64,000 nt of DNA from the NCBI GenBank assembly GCA_965222505.1, contig OZ244956.1:4650001-4714000 (forward strand), in the 5' to 3' direction. Shown here piece after piece: positions 45,765-54,529 of this stretch. This stretch comes from G965222505 sp965222505 (GTDB taxonomy: Bacteria; Bacteroidota; Rhodothermia; Rhodothermales; DATKEJ01). The notes under the pieces are model-generated. The model worked only from the letters and a program-made list of their open reading frames with translations, had not been told where the DNA came from and did not search any database. Position numbers and translations under genes: made by a program. How positions within the stretch are numbered: the stretch's first letter is position 1; each line of letters opens with the position of its first letter.

Positions 45765-46799
45765 CTAACGGTATTGTTCGACGAAGTCTTCGGACCAGCC
45801 GTACACCCGTTCGCCGTTTTCGGTTTCCGAGGGGCCGAACAGGTGCTGGAGTAGTTTTGCATCCGGGGCCGTACCGAGATGGGTCTCTACGCGATCGGCA
45901 AATAACTGGCGTACGATGTGTATGTAGCCACCTTCCGGAATAGTGTAGCGTTCCTTTTGGTAGGCCGTCGCAATCGGCGTCCAAATCCAACCGCGTTGTT
46001 TGGCGCGGGCCTTATAGAGGAACGTGAGCGTCCGGTACAACCCGGCATCCAGGACCGATCCCAATCGGCCACGCAGCACCCACTCCACGAACCGGGTGAG
46101 GCGGGGGTGGGGATAGGCGGGGTCGCCGCCACCGGCTACCGGGTTGGGGGTGCTGGCCGGTAGAAATGACAATATCCAGGGATTGGCTTCCAGGAACGCA
46201 TGATAGACAGTCGCACCCCAGACGGGCACGGCCTGTGCCACTTCGTGTGCGGCAAACAGGTTGCGGGTGGGGACGTCCAGGGTGTGTTCGGTCAGGATGT
46301 AGTTGGGGCAGAGGACGAACCGGCGGTTCTTTTTGAACAGGCGTGTGGCACGGGCCATCGGGATCATAAACAGCCGGGCAATCCACATACGGTTTGGGGC
46401 GGTGATGCAGAACAGGTCCACATCCCCTTCGTCATTGGTGTTGTTGACGGCCAGCGAGCCGGAGACGGCCACCATCCGCATAAATGGCACCCGCCGAAGC
46501 CACTTCGCGTACCGATAGGCCACCGGCCACGTTTCGTCGCTCAGGGTTTGCCGATGTCTGCGGGTTTCGATGTTTGCCATACGGCCTTTGAGGCACAAGT
46601 AGCCGTCTTGCTCCTCCAGGTAGGGGCCGATGAGTTTGGTGCAGGTTGCATCGAGGGCGGTACGTTCGGCCTGCATCCCGATCAGCCGATGGTGCAGTTC
46701 ATCTCGGGTAAGCGGGTACTCGAAAAGATCGCTATACAGGACCGTGTACAAGACGGCCTGTGCCAGGGAGGATAAAGGTATGTCCGATCCGGGATGCAT
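45765..46799 (-). CDS. Nucleotidyltransferase-domain protein
   Basis: A 344-residue protein. After an N-terminal helical region the pol-beta-type core shows GS at 114-115 and DVD at 126-128 (AVSGSLAVNNTNDEGDVDLF), the metal-binding pattern of minimal nucleotidyltransferases. The rest is helical with a C-terminal tail of unknown role. It is the most upstream gene of the minus-strand radical SAM operon and diverges from the O-antigen ligase gene; its substrate is unknown. Confidence 0.75.
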   Translation of the reverse strand: MHPGSDIPLSSLAQAVLYTVLYSDLFEYPLTRDELHHRLIGMQAERTALDATCTKLIGPYLEEQDGYLCLKGRMANIETRRHRQTLSDETWPVAYRYAKWLRRVPFMRMVAVSGSLAVNNTNDEGDVDLFCITAPNRMWIARLFMIPMARATRLFKKNRRFVLCPNYILTEHTLDVPTRNLFAAHEVAQAVPVWGATVYHAFLEANPWILSFLPASTPNPVAGGGDPAYPHPRLTRFVEWVLRGRLGSVLDAGLYRTLTFLYKARAKQRGWIWTPIATAYQKERYTIPEGGYIHIVRQLFADRVETHLGTAPDAKLLQHLFGPSETENGERVYGWSEDFVEQYR

Positions 46800-46915
46800 C
46801 GTAACGGTATCATGAGGGGGAAACGTTGAATGATACGCAATCTGGATTCACCGAGCCATTCTTTTTTCTGCTCCCTATATTGGGGCGTTTTTAACCGAAT
46901 AATCCTTCGAACCCG

Positions 46916-49915
46916 ATGAACAAAGTCGCGGCATACAGTTACCGCATCCTGGAGGGGTGCTGGCTTGCAGCGCTGGTCGTGGCCCCGTTGCTGATCAATG
47001 TACATGGAGCGCGGGTGTTCGAGCCGGCACGGGGCATTGTGCTTCAGGCGCTCGCCCTGGTAGCCCTCGGCGCTGGTGTGGTGTGGGTCTATGCGAAAGG
47101 CCGTGCCGGATTAAATGGCGCATGGCGCACCCGGCTGAAAGCCCCTGTTGTGGGGGGCGTGCTGTTGTTGCTGTTGACGTACGTAATCGGTAGCCTCCTG
47201 TCGGTCTTGCCCCAAAAGAGCTTATGGGGGGCCTATCACTGGGGATTCGGCTTGTTTACACAAGGGGCCTGCGTGGTGCTTTTTCTGGCGATGACCCTCG
47301 GGGTACGAACCCGCGTGCAGATTCGGCGGATCGTATCTACCATGATCTTGTCCGGGTTTGTGGTGGCGTTGTATGGCATGGTTCAGTTCTATGAAGCCGA
47401 TCCCATGCCTTGGAACATCACCTGGAACAACGAGGATTTTATGCGGGTGGCCTCGACCCTTGGTAACCCGATGTTTGCCGGATCATTTTTTGTTCTCGTG
47501 ATTCCGTTGACGCTGGCCCGGCTTGGGGCGCTGCTGTTTGCACCGTCGACTCCTCGTGCGCGGACCCTCGGGGGAGCCGTACTGATCTTCGGTGCGATGG
47601 CGGGGGCCTGGATGCTGCATCCGTTTCTGGCGGCGTTGGCTTTTATCGTAGCGGTAGGCGGGGTGACCTATCGACCAGCCCTATGGGCCGAAGGCCGCAG
47701 CCTTGCAGGGTGTGTGTACCTCTTTGTATTGGCTACAGAAGTGTGTGCCCTTCTGCTGACGCAGGGTCGGGGGGCCTTGATCGGTTGTTTCGTGACGGTC
47801 GTGTTTATGCTCCTGCTGGGGGTAACGGTGTTTAGCAAACCGGCCTCCCGTTGGCGGTTGGGTGTGGGCGTTGGCATTCTGGCGGGGGTACTCCTGTTCG
47901 GCGGGCTCTTGCTGACGCGGCTGGATACGGATGAAGGCAACCGGATCTTGCGGTTGCAAACCCGCTCAACGCAAATGCGGTTGCTGACCTGGGAAACCAT
48001 GACGGACATCCTAGCCGAGCATCCGGAACGGTGGTGGACCGGCCACGGCCCCGGCACCACTGCCCTGGTCTTCGAACGGTATTATCCGGCTGCACTCGTT
48101 GATTTTGAGGGAGGTGCGCGGGTTGCACGGGCGCACAACGTTCTCTACGAAGCCTGGTTCACGCGGGGCCTACCCGGCGTCCTGGGATACTTGCTGTTGC
48201 TCGGCCTCCTGTGGCTCACGGCCCTGCGGTTTCTGGGGGTCACCCCTACCAGACGGTACATCCAGCAGGGCACTGCCAGCCTTTTGGTGGGTGGACTGCT
48301 TGGAGGCGGATTGGCCGTTGGACTGGATGGGAGCTGGCGTCTGGTTGCTCCGCTGTTCGCCCTGGGTACTGTTGCCGGACTTGGCGGCTATGTACTCATC
48401 AGGAGCCTGAGTCGCCGGGAAAAGGTGCATCCTGAACCAACGCATACCGGGTTACGCTGGATGGTGCTAGGGATGACGGCAGCGCTGATGGGTCATTTCG
48501 TGGATGCCCAATTCGGCATTATTTTGATCCCGATCTATTTCTACCTGTGCACCTTTGCCGTTGTGATTGGCGTGTGGGCGCGGGAAGATCCACCCGATGT
48601 AGAGGCTCCGGTCCCCGGTGATCCGGATCGAGCAGTGTGGATGGGGGTTGTATTGGTATTGGGAGTCTTTGCCTACGGGATGTCCGATCTCCCAGGAGGG
48701 TATGATGTGGTAATCTGGTTGCTGGCCCTGATGGGGGTGGTGGGCGGGCTGGTCTATGCAGGTATGGATGGCAATCCCCTGACTAGGTGGACAGGCATGG
48801 ATCTCCTGAAAGGCGGGCTTCCTGCGCTGTTGTTTGTCGGGTGGATGTGGATCGGTCCAAAATGGATATTGGCCAATGCCACCCAGTACTTGAATGCCGT
48901 GCTGGTGCTGTACATCGGGCTCATGGTTTGGCTTGTAGCCTACGCCTGGCGTATGGGGTCACCGACGGCGGGTGCGCCTGAATCAACACGAGCAGCACCC
49001 GTCATTGTGTCGGCCGGAATCCTTGCGCTTTTGGTAGGAGGGCTGATCGGGGTGGTTCATGTGCCGGTGTTGCAAGGCGATGCGGCCAGTAAATTTGCAG
49101 ACCGGGCGCGGGAAACGGAAAAGCCGGAATTTGCGATCCCCTTGCTGGAGGAAGCCATGCGGTTGCAACCCCGCCAAGACCGGTATCCCTTGTTGCTGGC
49201 CGGGGCGTATCAAGACTTAGCGCGTGGAAAGGAGCAGACGTCCACCTACGATTCGCTGTTTACCCTGGCGCTCGCGTACAACGCCCAGGGCATGGCGCTC
49301 CAGCCGATGGACGGCGACCATTTCCGCAACCGCGCCCGCCTGTATGCCGCCTGGGCCGAAGGGACCGCCGATTCCACGGGCCGGCAAGTTCGGTTGGACA
49401 GTGCCCTCGTTCGCTATGCCAGGGCCCTGTCGTTCCGGCAAAACGACTATCGGGTGCGCGATGAAATCGGACAGACGGCCCTGATGGCCGGAAATCCACA
49501 GGCGGCCGTGCATCATTTCAGTGAAGCCCTGAAGCTTGAACCCCGGTACGTGGAGGCCAGGATGCACCTCGCTGAAACGCTCACGGCGTTGGGAGATACA
49601 GCGGGGAGCCTCGAAACGTATAGGGAGGCCATCACACTCAACGTGTATGACATCGCGCTGTATTACCGCTATGCCGAATCCCTCAAGCAGAGCGGCATGC
49701 TGGAATCGGCCTTGGAAACGTACGGGGGGGAACCGGAAGCAGTCCTGAGCGGACCACGGCATACGCTGCTTGCCATGTTGCACTGGGTGGCAGATCACTG
49801 TGCAGAGGCCCGGTATCATGTGGGGGAGGCTGTCCAACGCGGCCAAGCCGACCGAAACTTCCGCGGCTTTGCCAAAAACGTCACGGAATCCTGTGCCGTT
49901 GAGCCGGAGGAATAA
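46916..49915 (+). CDS. O-antigen ligase-like membrane protein with C-terminal TPR repeats
   Basis: A 999-residue protein with about fourteen or more membrane helices over the first 720 residues. The Wzy/WaaL-type signature is in the long periplasmic loop around HGPGTTALVFERYYPA and ARAHNVLYEAWFTRGLPGVL, whose arginine-histidine pair is typical of O-antigen ligases. The C-terminal 260 residues form tetratricopeptide repeats (AAVHHFSEALKLEPRYVEAR, AGSLETYREAITLN). Such fusions attach or polymerise glycans or glycosylate proteins at the outer face of the inner membrane. No signal-type start ambiguity; upstream 116 bases separate it from the divergent nucleotidyltransferase. Confidence 0.85.
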   Translation: MNKVAAYSYRILEGCWLAALVVAPLLINVHGARVFEPARGIVLQALALVALGAGVVWVYAKGRAGLNGAWRTRLKAPVVGGVLLLLLTYVIGSLLSVLPQKSLWGAYHWGFGLFTQGACVVLFLAMTLGVRTRVQIRRIVSTMILSGFVVALYGMVQFYEADPMPWNITWNNEDFMRVASTLGNPMFAGSFFVLVIPLTLARLGALLFAPSTPRARTLGGAVLIFGAMAGAWMLHPFLAALAFIVAVGGVTYRPALWAEGRSLAGCVYLFVLATEVCALLLTQGRGALIGCFVTVVFMLLLGVTVFSKPASRWRLGVGVGILAGVLLFGGLLLTRLDTDEGNRILRLQTRSTQMRLLTWETMTDILAEHPERWWTGHGPGTTALVFERYYPAALVDFEGGARVARAHNVLYEAWFTRGLPGVLGYLLLLGLLWLTALRFLGVTPTRRYIQQGTASLLVGGLLGGGLAVGLDGSWRLVAPLFALGTVAGLGGYVLIRSLSRREKVHPEPTHTGLRWMVLGMTAALMGHFVDAQFGIILIPIYFYLCTFAVVIGVWAREDPPDVEAPVPGDPDRAVWMGVVLVLGVFAYGMSDLPGGYDVVIWLLALMGVVGGLVYAGMDGNPLTRWTGMDLLKGGLPALLFVGWMWIGPKWILANATQYLNAVLVLYIGLMVWLVAYAWRMGSPTAGAPESTRAAPVIVSAGILALLVGGLIGVVHVPVLQGDAASKFADRARETEKPEFAIPLLEEAMRLQPRQDRYPLLLAGAYQDLARGKEQTSTYDSLFTLALAYNAQGMALQPMDGDHFRNRARLYAAWAEGTADSTGRQVRLDSALVRYARALSFRQNDYRVRDEIGQTALMAGNPQAAVHHFSEALKLEPRYVEARMHLAETLTALGDTAGSLETYREAITLNVYDIALYYRYAESLKQSGMLESALETYGGEPEAVLSGPRHTLLAMLHWVADHCAEARYHVGEAVQRGQADRNFRGFAKNVTESCAVEPEE

Positions 49916-49920
49916 ACGTA

Positions 49921-50060
49921 TGCAAACGCCGAGGCGTTGGGGCCAGCACAAGGTCGGCCCCGCTGGTCGCGCTCGTTTGCAGGAGGCACCATTGGATGGG
50001 CGGGCCTTGTGCCCGTCAGGCTTTTCAGATGCTCCGGCGCTTGGAAAAGTATCTTGCCGC
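49921..50060. other. Potentially structured non-coding region
   Basis: TGCAAACG at 49921 pairs with CGTTTGCA about 50 bases later; inside, GGGGCC pairs with GGCCCC and CCAGC with GCTGG. A downstream CCTTGTGC is complementary to GCACAAGG inside the first element, giving alternative pairing. It lies between the O-antigen ligase gene and a T9SS protein gene. It may be a terminator or a structured leader; no known RNA family is recognised. Confidence 0.3.
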
Positions 50061-50157
50061 CTTGAATAACTTCTTAAATCTCCGTATTCTACCATATCAC
50101 ACTTTTGCGCAAACCCTTTATTTCCTTCAGCCGCCAGGCCCATAGCTGCACATCGTT

Positions 50158-51192
50158 ATGAAACGAGAAGTTACGTCCGTCTTTGTTTTCCTCGTCGGGT
50201 TGTGTTTTTTGAGCGGGTTCGTCTGGTTGGTTCCTCCTGCCAATGACCAACTCGCCAACGCCACATTTGTGGATTCCATGCCGTACAATGTTTCGGCGAC
50301 CACGACGGATGCCACGCTGGATATGTATGAGCTCGATGCATCCTGCCCCGTGATTGATGATCAGCAATCCGTGTGGTGGAAGTATGCACCGTCTGCAAGC
50401 GGTACCCTCTCCATTATGCTCAACAATGCCTTTCCGCAGGCCTTTTTTAGCCTTTGGCAAGGGTCGGGCCATCCGCTGTCGGAACATCTCTGTAGTTCAG
50501 GCCCGAATTTCTGGCCTGTCTCGTCCGGTCAGGTCTACTACATCAGGGTAGCGGGTGATGCCTATTTTAGCGCACAGAGCAAAGCACTGGCTGGCGACTT
50601 CGATCTGGCCCTCACCGGCCCAACGTCGCTACCCGTAGAGTTGATCTATTTTGATGTGCTCGTTGACGGCCGGGATGCGACCCTGCGCTGGTCCACGGCT
50701 TCCGAAACGGACAATGCCGGGTTCGATGTGGAATACAAGCCCGCCAATGGCGAATGGATCACCGCCGGTTTTGTAGATGGAGCCGGCAATACCCGCGAAC
50801 AGCAGGATTACAGCTACCGGATCGCTGATCTGACCTCGGATGTGTATTTCTTCCGGCTCCGGCAAATCGACTTCGACGGGGTGTTCGAGTACAGCCCGGT
50901 CATTGAAGTCAGCGTAGACCTACCGACGACGCACTTCCTGGGCAACGCCTATCCGAACCCGTTCAATCCGCAAGCCCAATTCTCGCTCAACGTGGCCGCC
51001 GAGCAAAACGTGTCCATCACGCTGCACGATGTGCTGGGCCACGAAGTACAAACGATCCATACGGGTGCCCTGGAAGCCAACCGGGCGCACCTCTTCACGA
51101 TCGACGGGTCCACGCTGGCGAGTGGGACGTACGTCTACCGCGTTGTCGGCGAGACGTTTACGGAAAGCAAAACCGTAGTGCTACAGAAGTAA
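50158..51192 (+). CDS. Secreted protein with type IX sorting domain
   Basis: A 344-residue protein with an N-terminal signal segment (VFVFLVGLCFLSGFVWLV). Residues 27-155 form a jelly-roll-like domain of unknown ligand. Residues 160-250 contain LPVELIYFDVLVDGRDATLR and WSTASETDNAGFDVEY, a module common before T9SS sorting domains in Rhodothermota. The last 80 residues are a T9SS type A domain (YPNPFNPQAQFSLNV to TFTESKTVVLQK). Exported and anchored or released at the cell surface; function unknown. Confidence 0.85.
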   Translation: MKREVTSVFVFLVGLCFLSGFVWLVPPANDQLANATFVDSMPYNVSATTTDATLDMYELDASCPVIDDQQSVWWKYAPSASGTLSIMLNNAFPQAFFSLWQGSGHPLSEHLCSSGPNFWPVSSGQVYYIRVAGDAYFSAQSKALAGDFDLALTGPTSLPVELIYFDVLVDGRDATLRWSTASETDNAGFDVEYKPANGEWITAGFVDGAGNTREQQDYSYRIADLTSDVYFFRLRQIDFDGVFEYSPVIEVSVDLPTTHFLGNAYPNPFNPQAQFSLNVAAEQNVSITLHDVLGHEVQTIHTGALEANRAHLFTIDGSTLASGTYVYRVVGETFTESKTVVLQK

Positions 51193-51201
51193 GCAGCCGA
51201 C

Positions 51202-51462
51202 TTAAGCTTCGACCAATTCTTCAGCCGGGACTGCTATTTCAGCAGCTTCCGGCTTTTTCTTCTTCCGTTTGCGTTCGACTACAAAAATGATGGGCTTGGC
51301 CTCTTCGGGTAAGCGGCCGGTTTTTTTCAGCACATCCAGGTAGCCAAGCATCTGTTTATATAATCCACCCTTGCCTTCCTTGAGGCTCAGGATTTGTTTC
51401 TTGGGCTTTTTGCCGAGGTTCAGGATGATCGGTCCTTCCGGGGTGATGGGTTGATCTTCCAT
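51202..51462 (-). CDS. Small DUF6200-like basic protein
   Basis: An 86-residue protein starting at 51462 (MEDQPITPEG). It has IILNLGKKPKKQILSLKEGK and a basic RKRKKKK tract, resembling the DUF6200 pattern as I recall. No membrane segment. It lies 20 bases after the propeller gene on the same strand and may be co-transcribed. Function unknown. Confidence 0.5.
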   Translation of the reverse strand: MEDQPITPEGPIILNLGKKPKKQILSLKEGKGGLYKQMLGYLDVLKKTGRLPEEAKPIIFVVERKRKKKKPEAAEIAVPAEELVEA

Positions 51463-51482
51463 GATATGATCCAACCAGTTAA

Positions 51483-52745
51483 TTAGCGAGATAAATGGAT
51501 CAGTCGGGTGGCCAATTGATCCGGAATACGCAACTGTCCTACATATACGCCCGAAAGCCAATCGGTTGCATGAAGTGTCAGGGAATGTGTACCGGCTGGA
51601 TAGGGTTGGTCGGCCAGGGTACTCTTCAACCGGCCCAGCAGGTCATACACGTCCATCCGCACCTGCGCAGGGCGTTTGAGTGTGAAGGTAATCGTCGTTG
51701 TTTCGCGAAACGGATTCGGATGGTTGGGATGCAGGATGAAGCCATCGTATTCAGGAACGCCTTCGGTAGCTGTTCCTGTGCTCATCCCTGAGATGGCATA
51801 GTGGATCTCATCACTGTTGCCGCTTCCAAAGATGCCGTACCACATTATGTACTGTTCGCCCTGTTTAATGACCGAGGCCAGATGGACCCCGTCAAAGCAA
51901 GCGCCGTTGGTTCCGTTGCCGGGGAGGCGTATCCAGTTGATGCCGTCCGGGGAAGTAGCGCATCCTAACCCGCCCGTCCGGGGGCCACTGGCCCCCATGT
52001 ACCACATCATAAACCCTTCCTCCGTAGCTACTACTGCCGGCCACTGAACAGTCAGGGTATCAAATTGACCGGCTTCGCCGACGTCCAGGACTGCGCCATT
52101 GATGCCCGGCCCAGGTACGTTCGTCCAGTTGATGCCGTCGGTTGAGGTCGCATAGCCGATCTGGCTAAGGAAAACCTGATTCGCGCCCACCACACGGGCA
52201 TACCACATGTGATAGGTGCCGTCTTTTTTGACCACCGTGGGGGTGGCGAGTGCGAGGCCGGTGCCGCCGTCCATGGTGCGGTCGTAGACACTTCCGCCGG
52301 TGCCGGGGCCGTCTTGCTTTACCCAGTTGATGCCGTCGAAAGAAACGGCATAGCCAATGTTGCCGATGTTGGGGCCGTTACCCCAGTACCACATTTTGAG
52401 GGTGTCTCCGTCGGCAATCACCCACCCCTGGCTGGCATCATCGGCATCAAAGCGGTTGGGGTCGGTAGAAGGTGCGAGGACGGTGGGGGACACCAGCGTC
52501 CAGGCGAGGCCGTCCGGGGAGGTGGCATACCCCATCGTTTCCACGCCGTCGCCATTGTCCTTGCCATACCACATGTGGTAGGTCTCCCCGTCAAACACCA
52601 CCGAGGGCCGCCAGATGGATCGGGAGTCCGGGTCAAACGCGGTATCTATAACAGGGTTGGTATCGGCATCGACCCAGTCAATCTGGGCAAGCACGGGGGC
52701 CGGGGTCAGGAACAGACCAGCAAGGAGGAAGGGAAGGAAACGCAT
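51483..52745 (-). CDS. Secreted five-bladed glycosidase-like propeller with T9SS sorting domain
   Basis: A 420-residue protein with a signal peptide ending in VLAQ. Repeated blade words TYHMWYGKDNGD, LKMWYWGNGPN, TYHMWYARVVG, FMMWYMGASGP and YIMWYGIFGSG alternate with GYATSPDGLAW-type strands, matching the arabinanase/levansucrase-like five-bladed fold (GH43/GH130-like). The catalytic acids could not be assigned by eye. The final 80 residues are a T9SS sorting domain (HPNHPNPFRETTTITFTL to LIHLSR). Upstream lies a repeat-filled gap. Confidence 0.8.
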   Translation of the reverse strand: MRFLPFLLAGLFLTPAPVLAQIDWVDADTNPVIDTAFDPDSRSIWRPSVVFDGETYHMWYGKDNGDGVETMGYATSPDGLAWTLVSPTVLAPSTDPNRFDADDASQGWVIADGDTLKMWYWGNGPNIGNIGYAVSFDGINWVKQDGPGTGGSVYDRTMDGGTGLALATPTVVKKDGTYHMWYARVVGANQVFLSQIGYATSTDGINWTNVPGPGINGAVLDVGEAGQFDTLTVQWPAVVATEEGFMMWYMGASGPRTGGLGCATSPDGINWIRLPGNGTNGACFDGVHLASVIKQGEQYIMWYGIFGSGNSDEIHYAISGMSTGTATEGVPEYDGFILHPNHPNPFRETTTITFTLKRPAQVRMDVYDLLGRLKSTLADQPYPAGTHSLTLHATDWLSGVYVGQLRIPDQLATRLIHLSR

Positions 52746-52754
52746 GGGAGGAGG

Positions 52755-52925
52755 TACGTTCTACGTTATGGGTTCTACGTTCAGTAGACCCTTACATTTG
52801 GAGCGAATACCCGAAAAGACGAGCTATGACAGGGTTGAAACGCGGCCCCAAAGGCCTTTCTCAACGTCAAATTTGGGAAACGTCGCACGTAGAACGTCGC
52901 ACGTAGAACGTCGCACGTAGAACGT
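52755..52925. repeat. ACGTAGAACGTCGC stuttering repeats
   Basis: Words ACGTTCTACGT and TTCTACGTTC occur around 52755-52785. A run of three GCACGTAGAACGTC units occurs around 52876-52922 in the opposite sense. A related word occurs at 31830-31845. The units give inverted arms that could form hairpins. Confidence 0.6.
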
Positions 52926-52939
52926 ATAAAACAGATCCA

Positions 52940-53115
52940 TTCCTGCAAGTTCGTTGATGATGCGTGGGATTTGGGTGTTGTCGTGGATGCCGGTGAAGTA
53001 GACCGCACCGGGGCCATAGGCCAGTAATGGGACCCATTGACCGGTGTGTCCATAGGTAAGCCACTTGGCCGTAAACCGGCCTTCGCGGTATCGGTCTTGC
53101 CAGGCAGATCGTATC
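52940..53115 (-). pseudogene. Alkaline phosphatase C-terminal remnant
   Basis: A minus-strand frame reads AKWLTYGHTGQWVPLLAYGP then GAVYFTGIHDNTQIPRIINE. The HTG...VPLLAYGPGA...FTG..DNT sequence is the C-terminal metal-ligand and end segment of alkaline phosphatases. The remainder of the enzyme is absent and the frame runs on into repeats, so this is a relic. Together with the repeats it fills the 52746-53134 gap. Confidence 0.65.
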
Positions 53116-53134
53116 GACGGCATACATACAAGGC

Positions 53135-54262
53135 TCAATGAACCCTGCCTTTCCATCGAATACGCGGTGTGAAGAGGAGGGCAAATGGCATAAGTGTCAC
53201 ATAAGCAAACATATATAACTCGAAACAAAGAAAAGCTTTAAGGATGAAGGGCTTGTCAAAATGTCTCAAACCAAACTTGACGAATCGCCAATCCACTACA
53301 CATTTGATGATCAGCAAGGGGATCATGAATAGCGGGGCGATAAACAGGCCGCCAAGAAGCAGAACATGGCAGAAATACAGAGTTGTATACAGGACATGGA
53401 CCCAGGGTTTGGCCCTGAGGCCGCCTCGAGCCCAACGTTTTCGTTGTAGAAAGGCTTCTCGCAGGTTCTGTTGTGGTTGGGTCCGGTTTTCAATCTTGGG
53501 ATCGAAGGGGATGATCGCTTTCAGGTTCGTCTGGTTAATGACGGCTTGAAAAAGGATAAAATCTTCGGTTACACTGAACGGTAGCGCTGGATATCCACCT
53601 ATATCCTCATACGTTTTGCGACGCAATGCCATGTTGTTTCCAAGCGCTGTTACCGGATGGCCTAACAGGGAAAAGAGGGAACCGAGTGTCGTCAGATACA
53701 TCCAGTCTATCTGTTGTACTTGTTCGTTGAGCCGGTGTGCGATGATCGTGGTGATGCCACAAACCATACCCAACGTAGGATCTGCAAAATAAGAGACCAG
53801 GTTGGGTAACCAATCGGAGGGGGGGCTACAGTCGGCATCCGTGATAACTAGAATGTCGCCGCTCGCGGCCTCAGCCGCCTGATGGATGGCATTGGGCTTG
53901 CCCGCTTCATCCGAATGGACGACCGAGACGCCTTTAATACGTGCATCTTGATCCATGTAAGACTGGATGATGTGTCCGGTTGCATCGGTGGATTGGTCAT
54001 TTGCGACCACAATCTCATACCGGGAAGGCGGATACTGTTGCGCCCTTAAGGCATCCAGGCAGGCCGGCAGATGCGTTTCTTCATTTCGGGCCGCCACCAG
54101 GATCGAGATTGTGGGCTTATGGTCTGGATCAGGTACGTGTGGTTGGGTAACGCGAACAGCTACTGCGATTAAGTACGACAGTACACCAACATAAATACTT
54201 AAAACGATGATGACAGCAAAAATAAAGCCCATGACCGGCCTGAAGAGGTAGCGTTTGAACAT
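53135..54262 (-). CDS. Membrane glycosyltransferase family 2 protein
   Basis: A 375-residue protein: one N-terminal membrane helix (FIFAVIIVLSIYVGVLSYLI), a GT-A domain with ISILVAARNEE, VVANDQSTD, LVITDADCSPP (DxD) and RKRWARGG (QRKRW-type motif), and two or three C-terminal helices. The RW motif is typical of processive or polyprenyl-linked GT2 enzymes. Probably builds a surface polysaccharide. Lower-G+C intergenic DNA begins upstream of it. Confidence 0.88.
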   Translation of the reverse strand: MFKRYLFRPVMGFIFAVIIVLSIYVGVLSYLIAVAVRVTQPHVPDPDHKPTISILVAARNEETHLPACLDALRAQQYPPSRYEIVVANDQSTDATGHIIQSYMDQDARIKGVSVVHSDEAGKPNAIHQAAEAASGDILVITDADCSPPSDWLPNLVSYFADPTLGMVCGITTIIAHRLNEQVQQIDWMYLTTLGSLFSLLGHPVTALGNNMALRRKTYEDIGGYPALPFSVTEDFILFQAVINQTNLKAIIPFDPKIENRTQPQQNLREAFLQRKRWARGGLRAKPWVHVLYTTLYFCHVLLLGGLFIAPLFMIPLLIIKCVVDWRFVKFGLRHFDKPFILKAFLCFELYMFAYVTLMPFALLFTPRIRWKGRVH

Positions 54263-54529
54263 GCTGATAAAGAATGGCCTGTCACGGCGATACCGGCATG
54301 CAATTTCCGGTATCCAATGTACGGTATAAGGAAAGAATGTGCTGAAATGGATATGAATGGGTATACCTAGCCGTTGTAATCTACCGAAGTGCCACCCGAC
54401 CTGTATATCCGGATAGGCGGTGTATTATCACTTCTAAACCCTATCTCCAAGGGGGTAATGATTTTGAATACGAACGCCTTTTTAGTAACATCCTCCAGGG
54501 CGTAGCGACTATCTGAAAACCCCATTTCA
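54263..54529. other. A+T-rich intergenic stretch with divergent promoters
   Basis: This 267-base gap separates divergent GT2 and alpha/beta hydrolase genes. It is visibly richer in A and T than the coding DNA to its left and marks the left edge of a low-G+C block. A minus-strand frame through it shows no recognisable protein. Confidence 0.35.
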
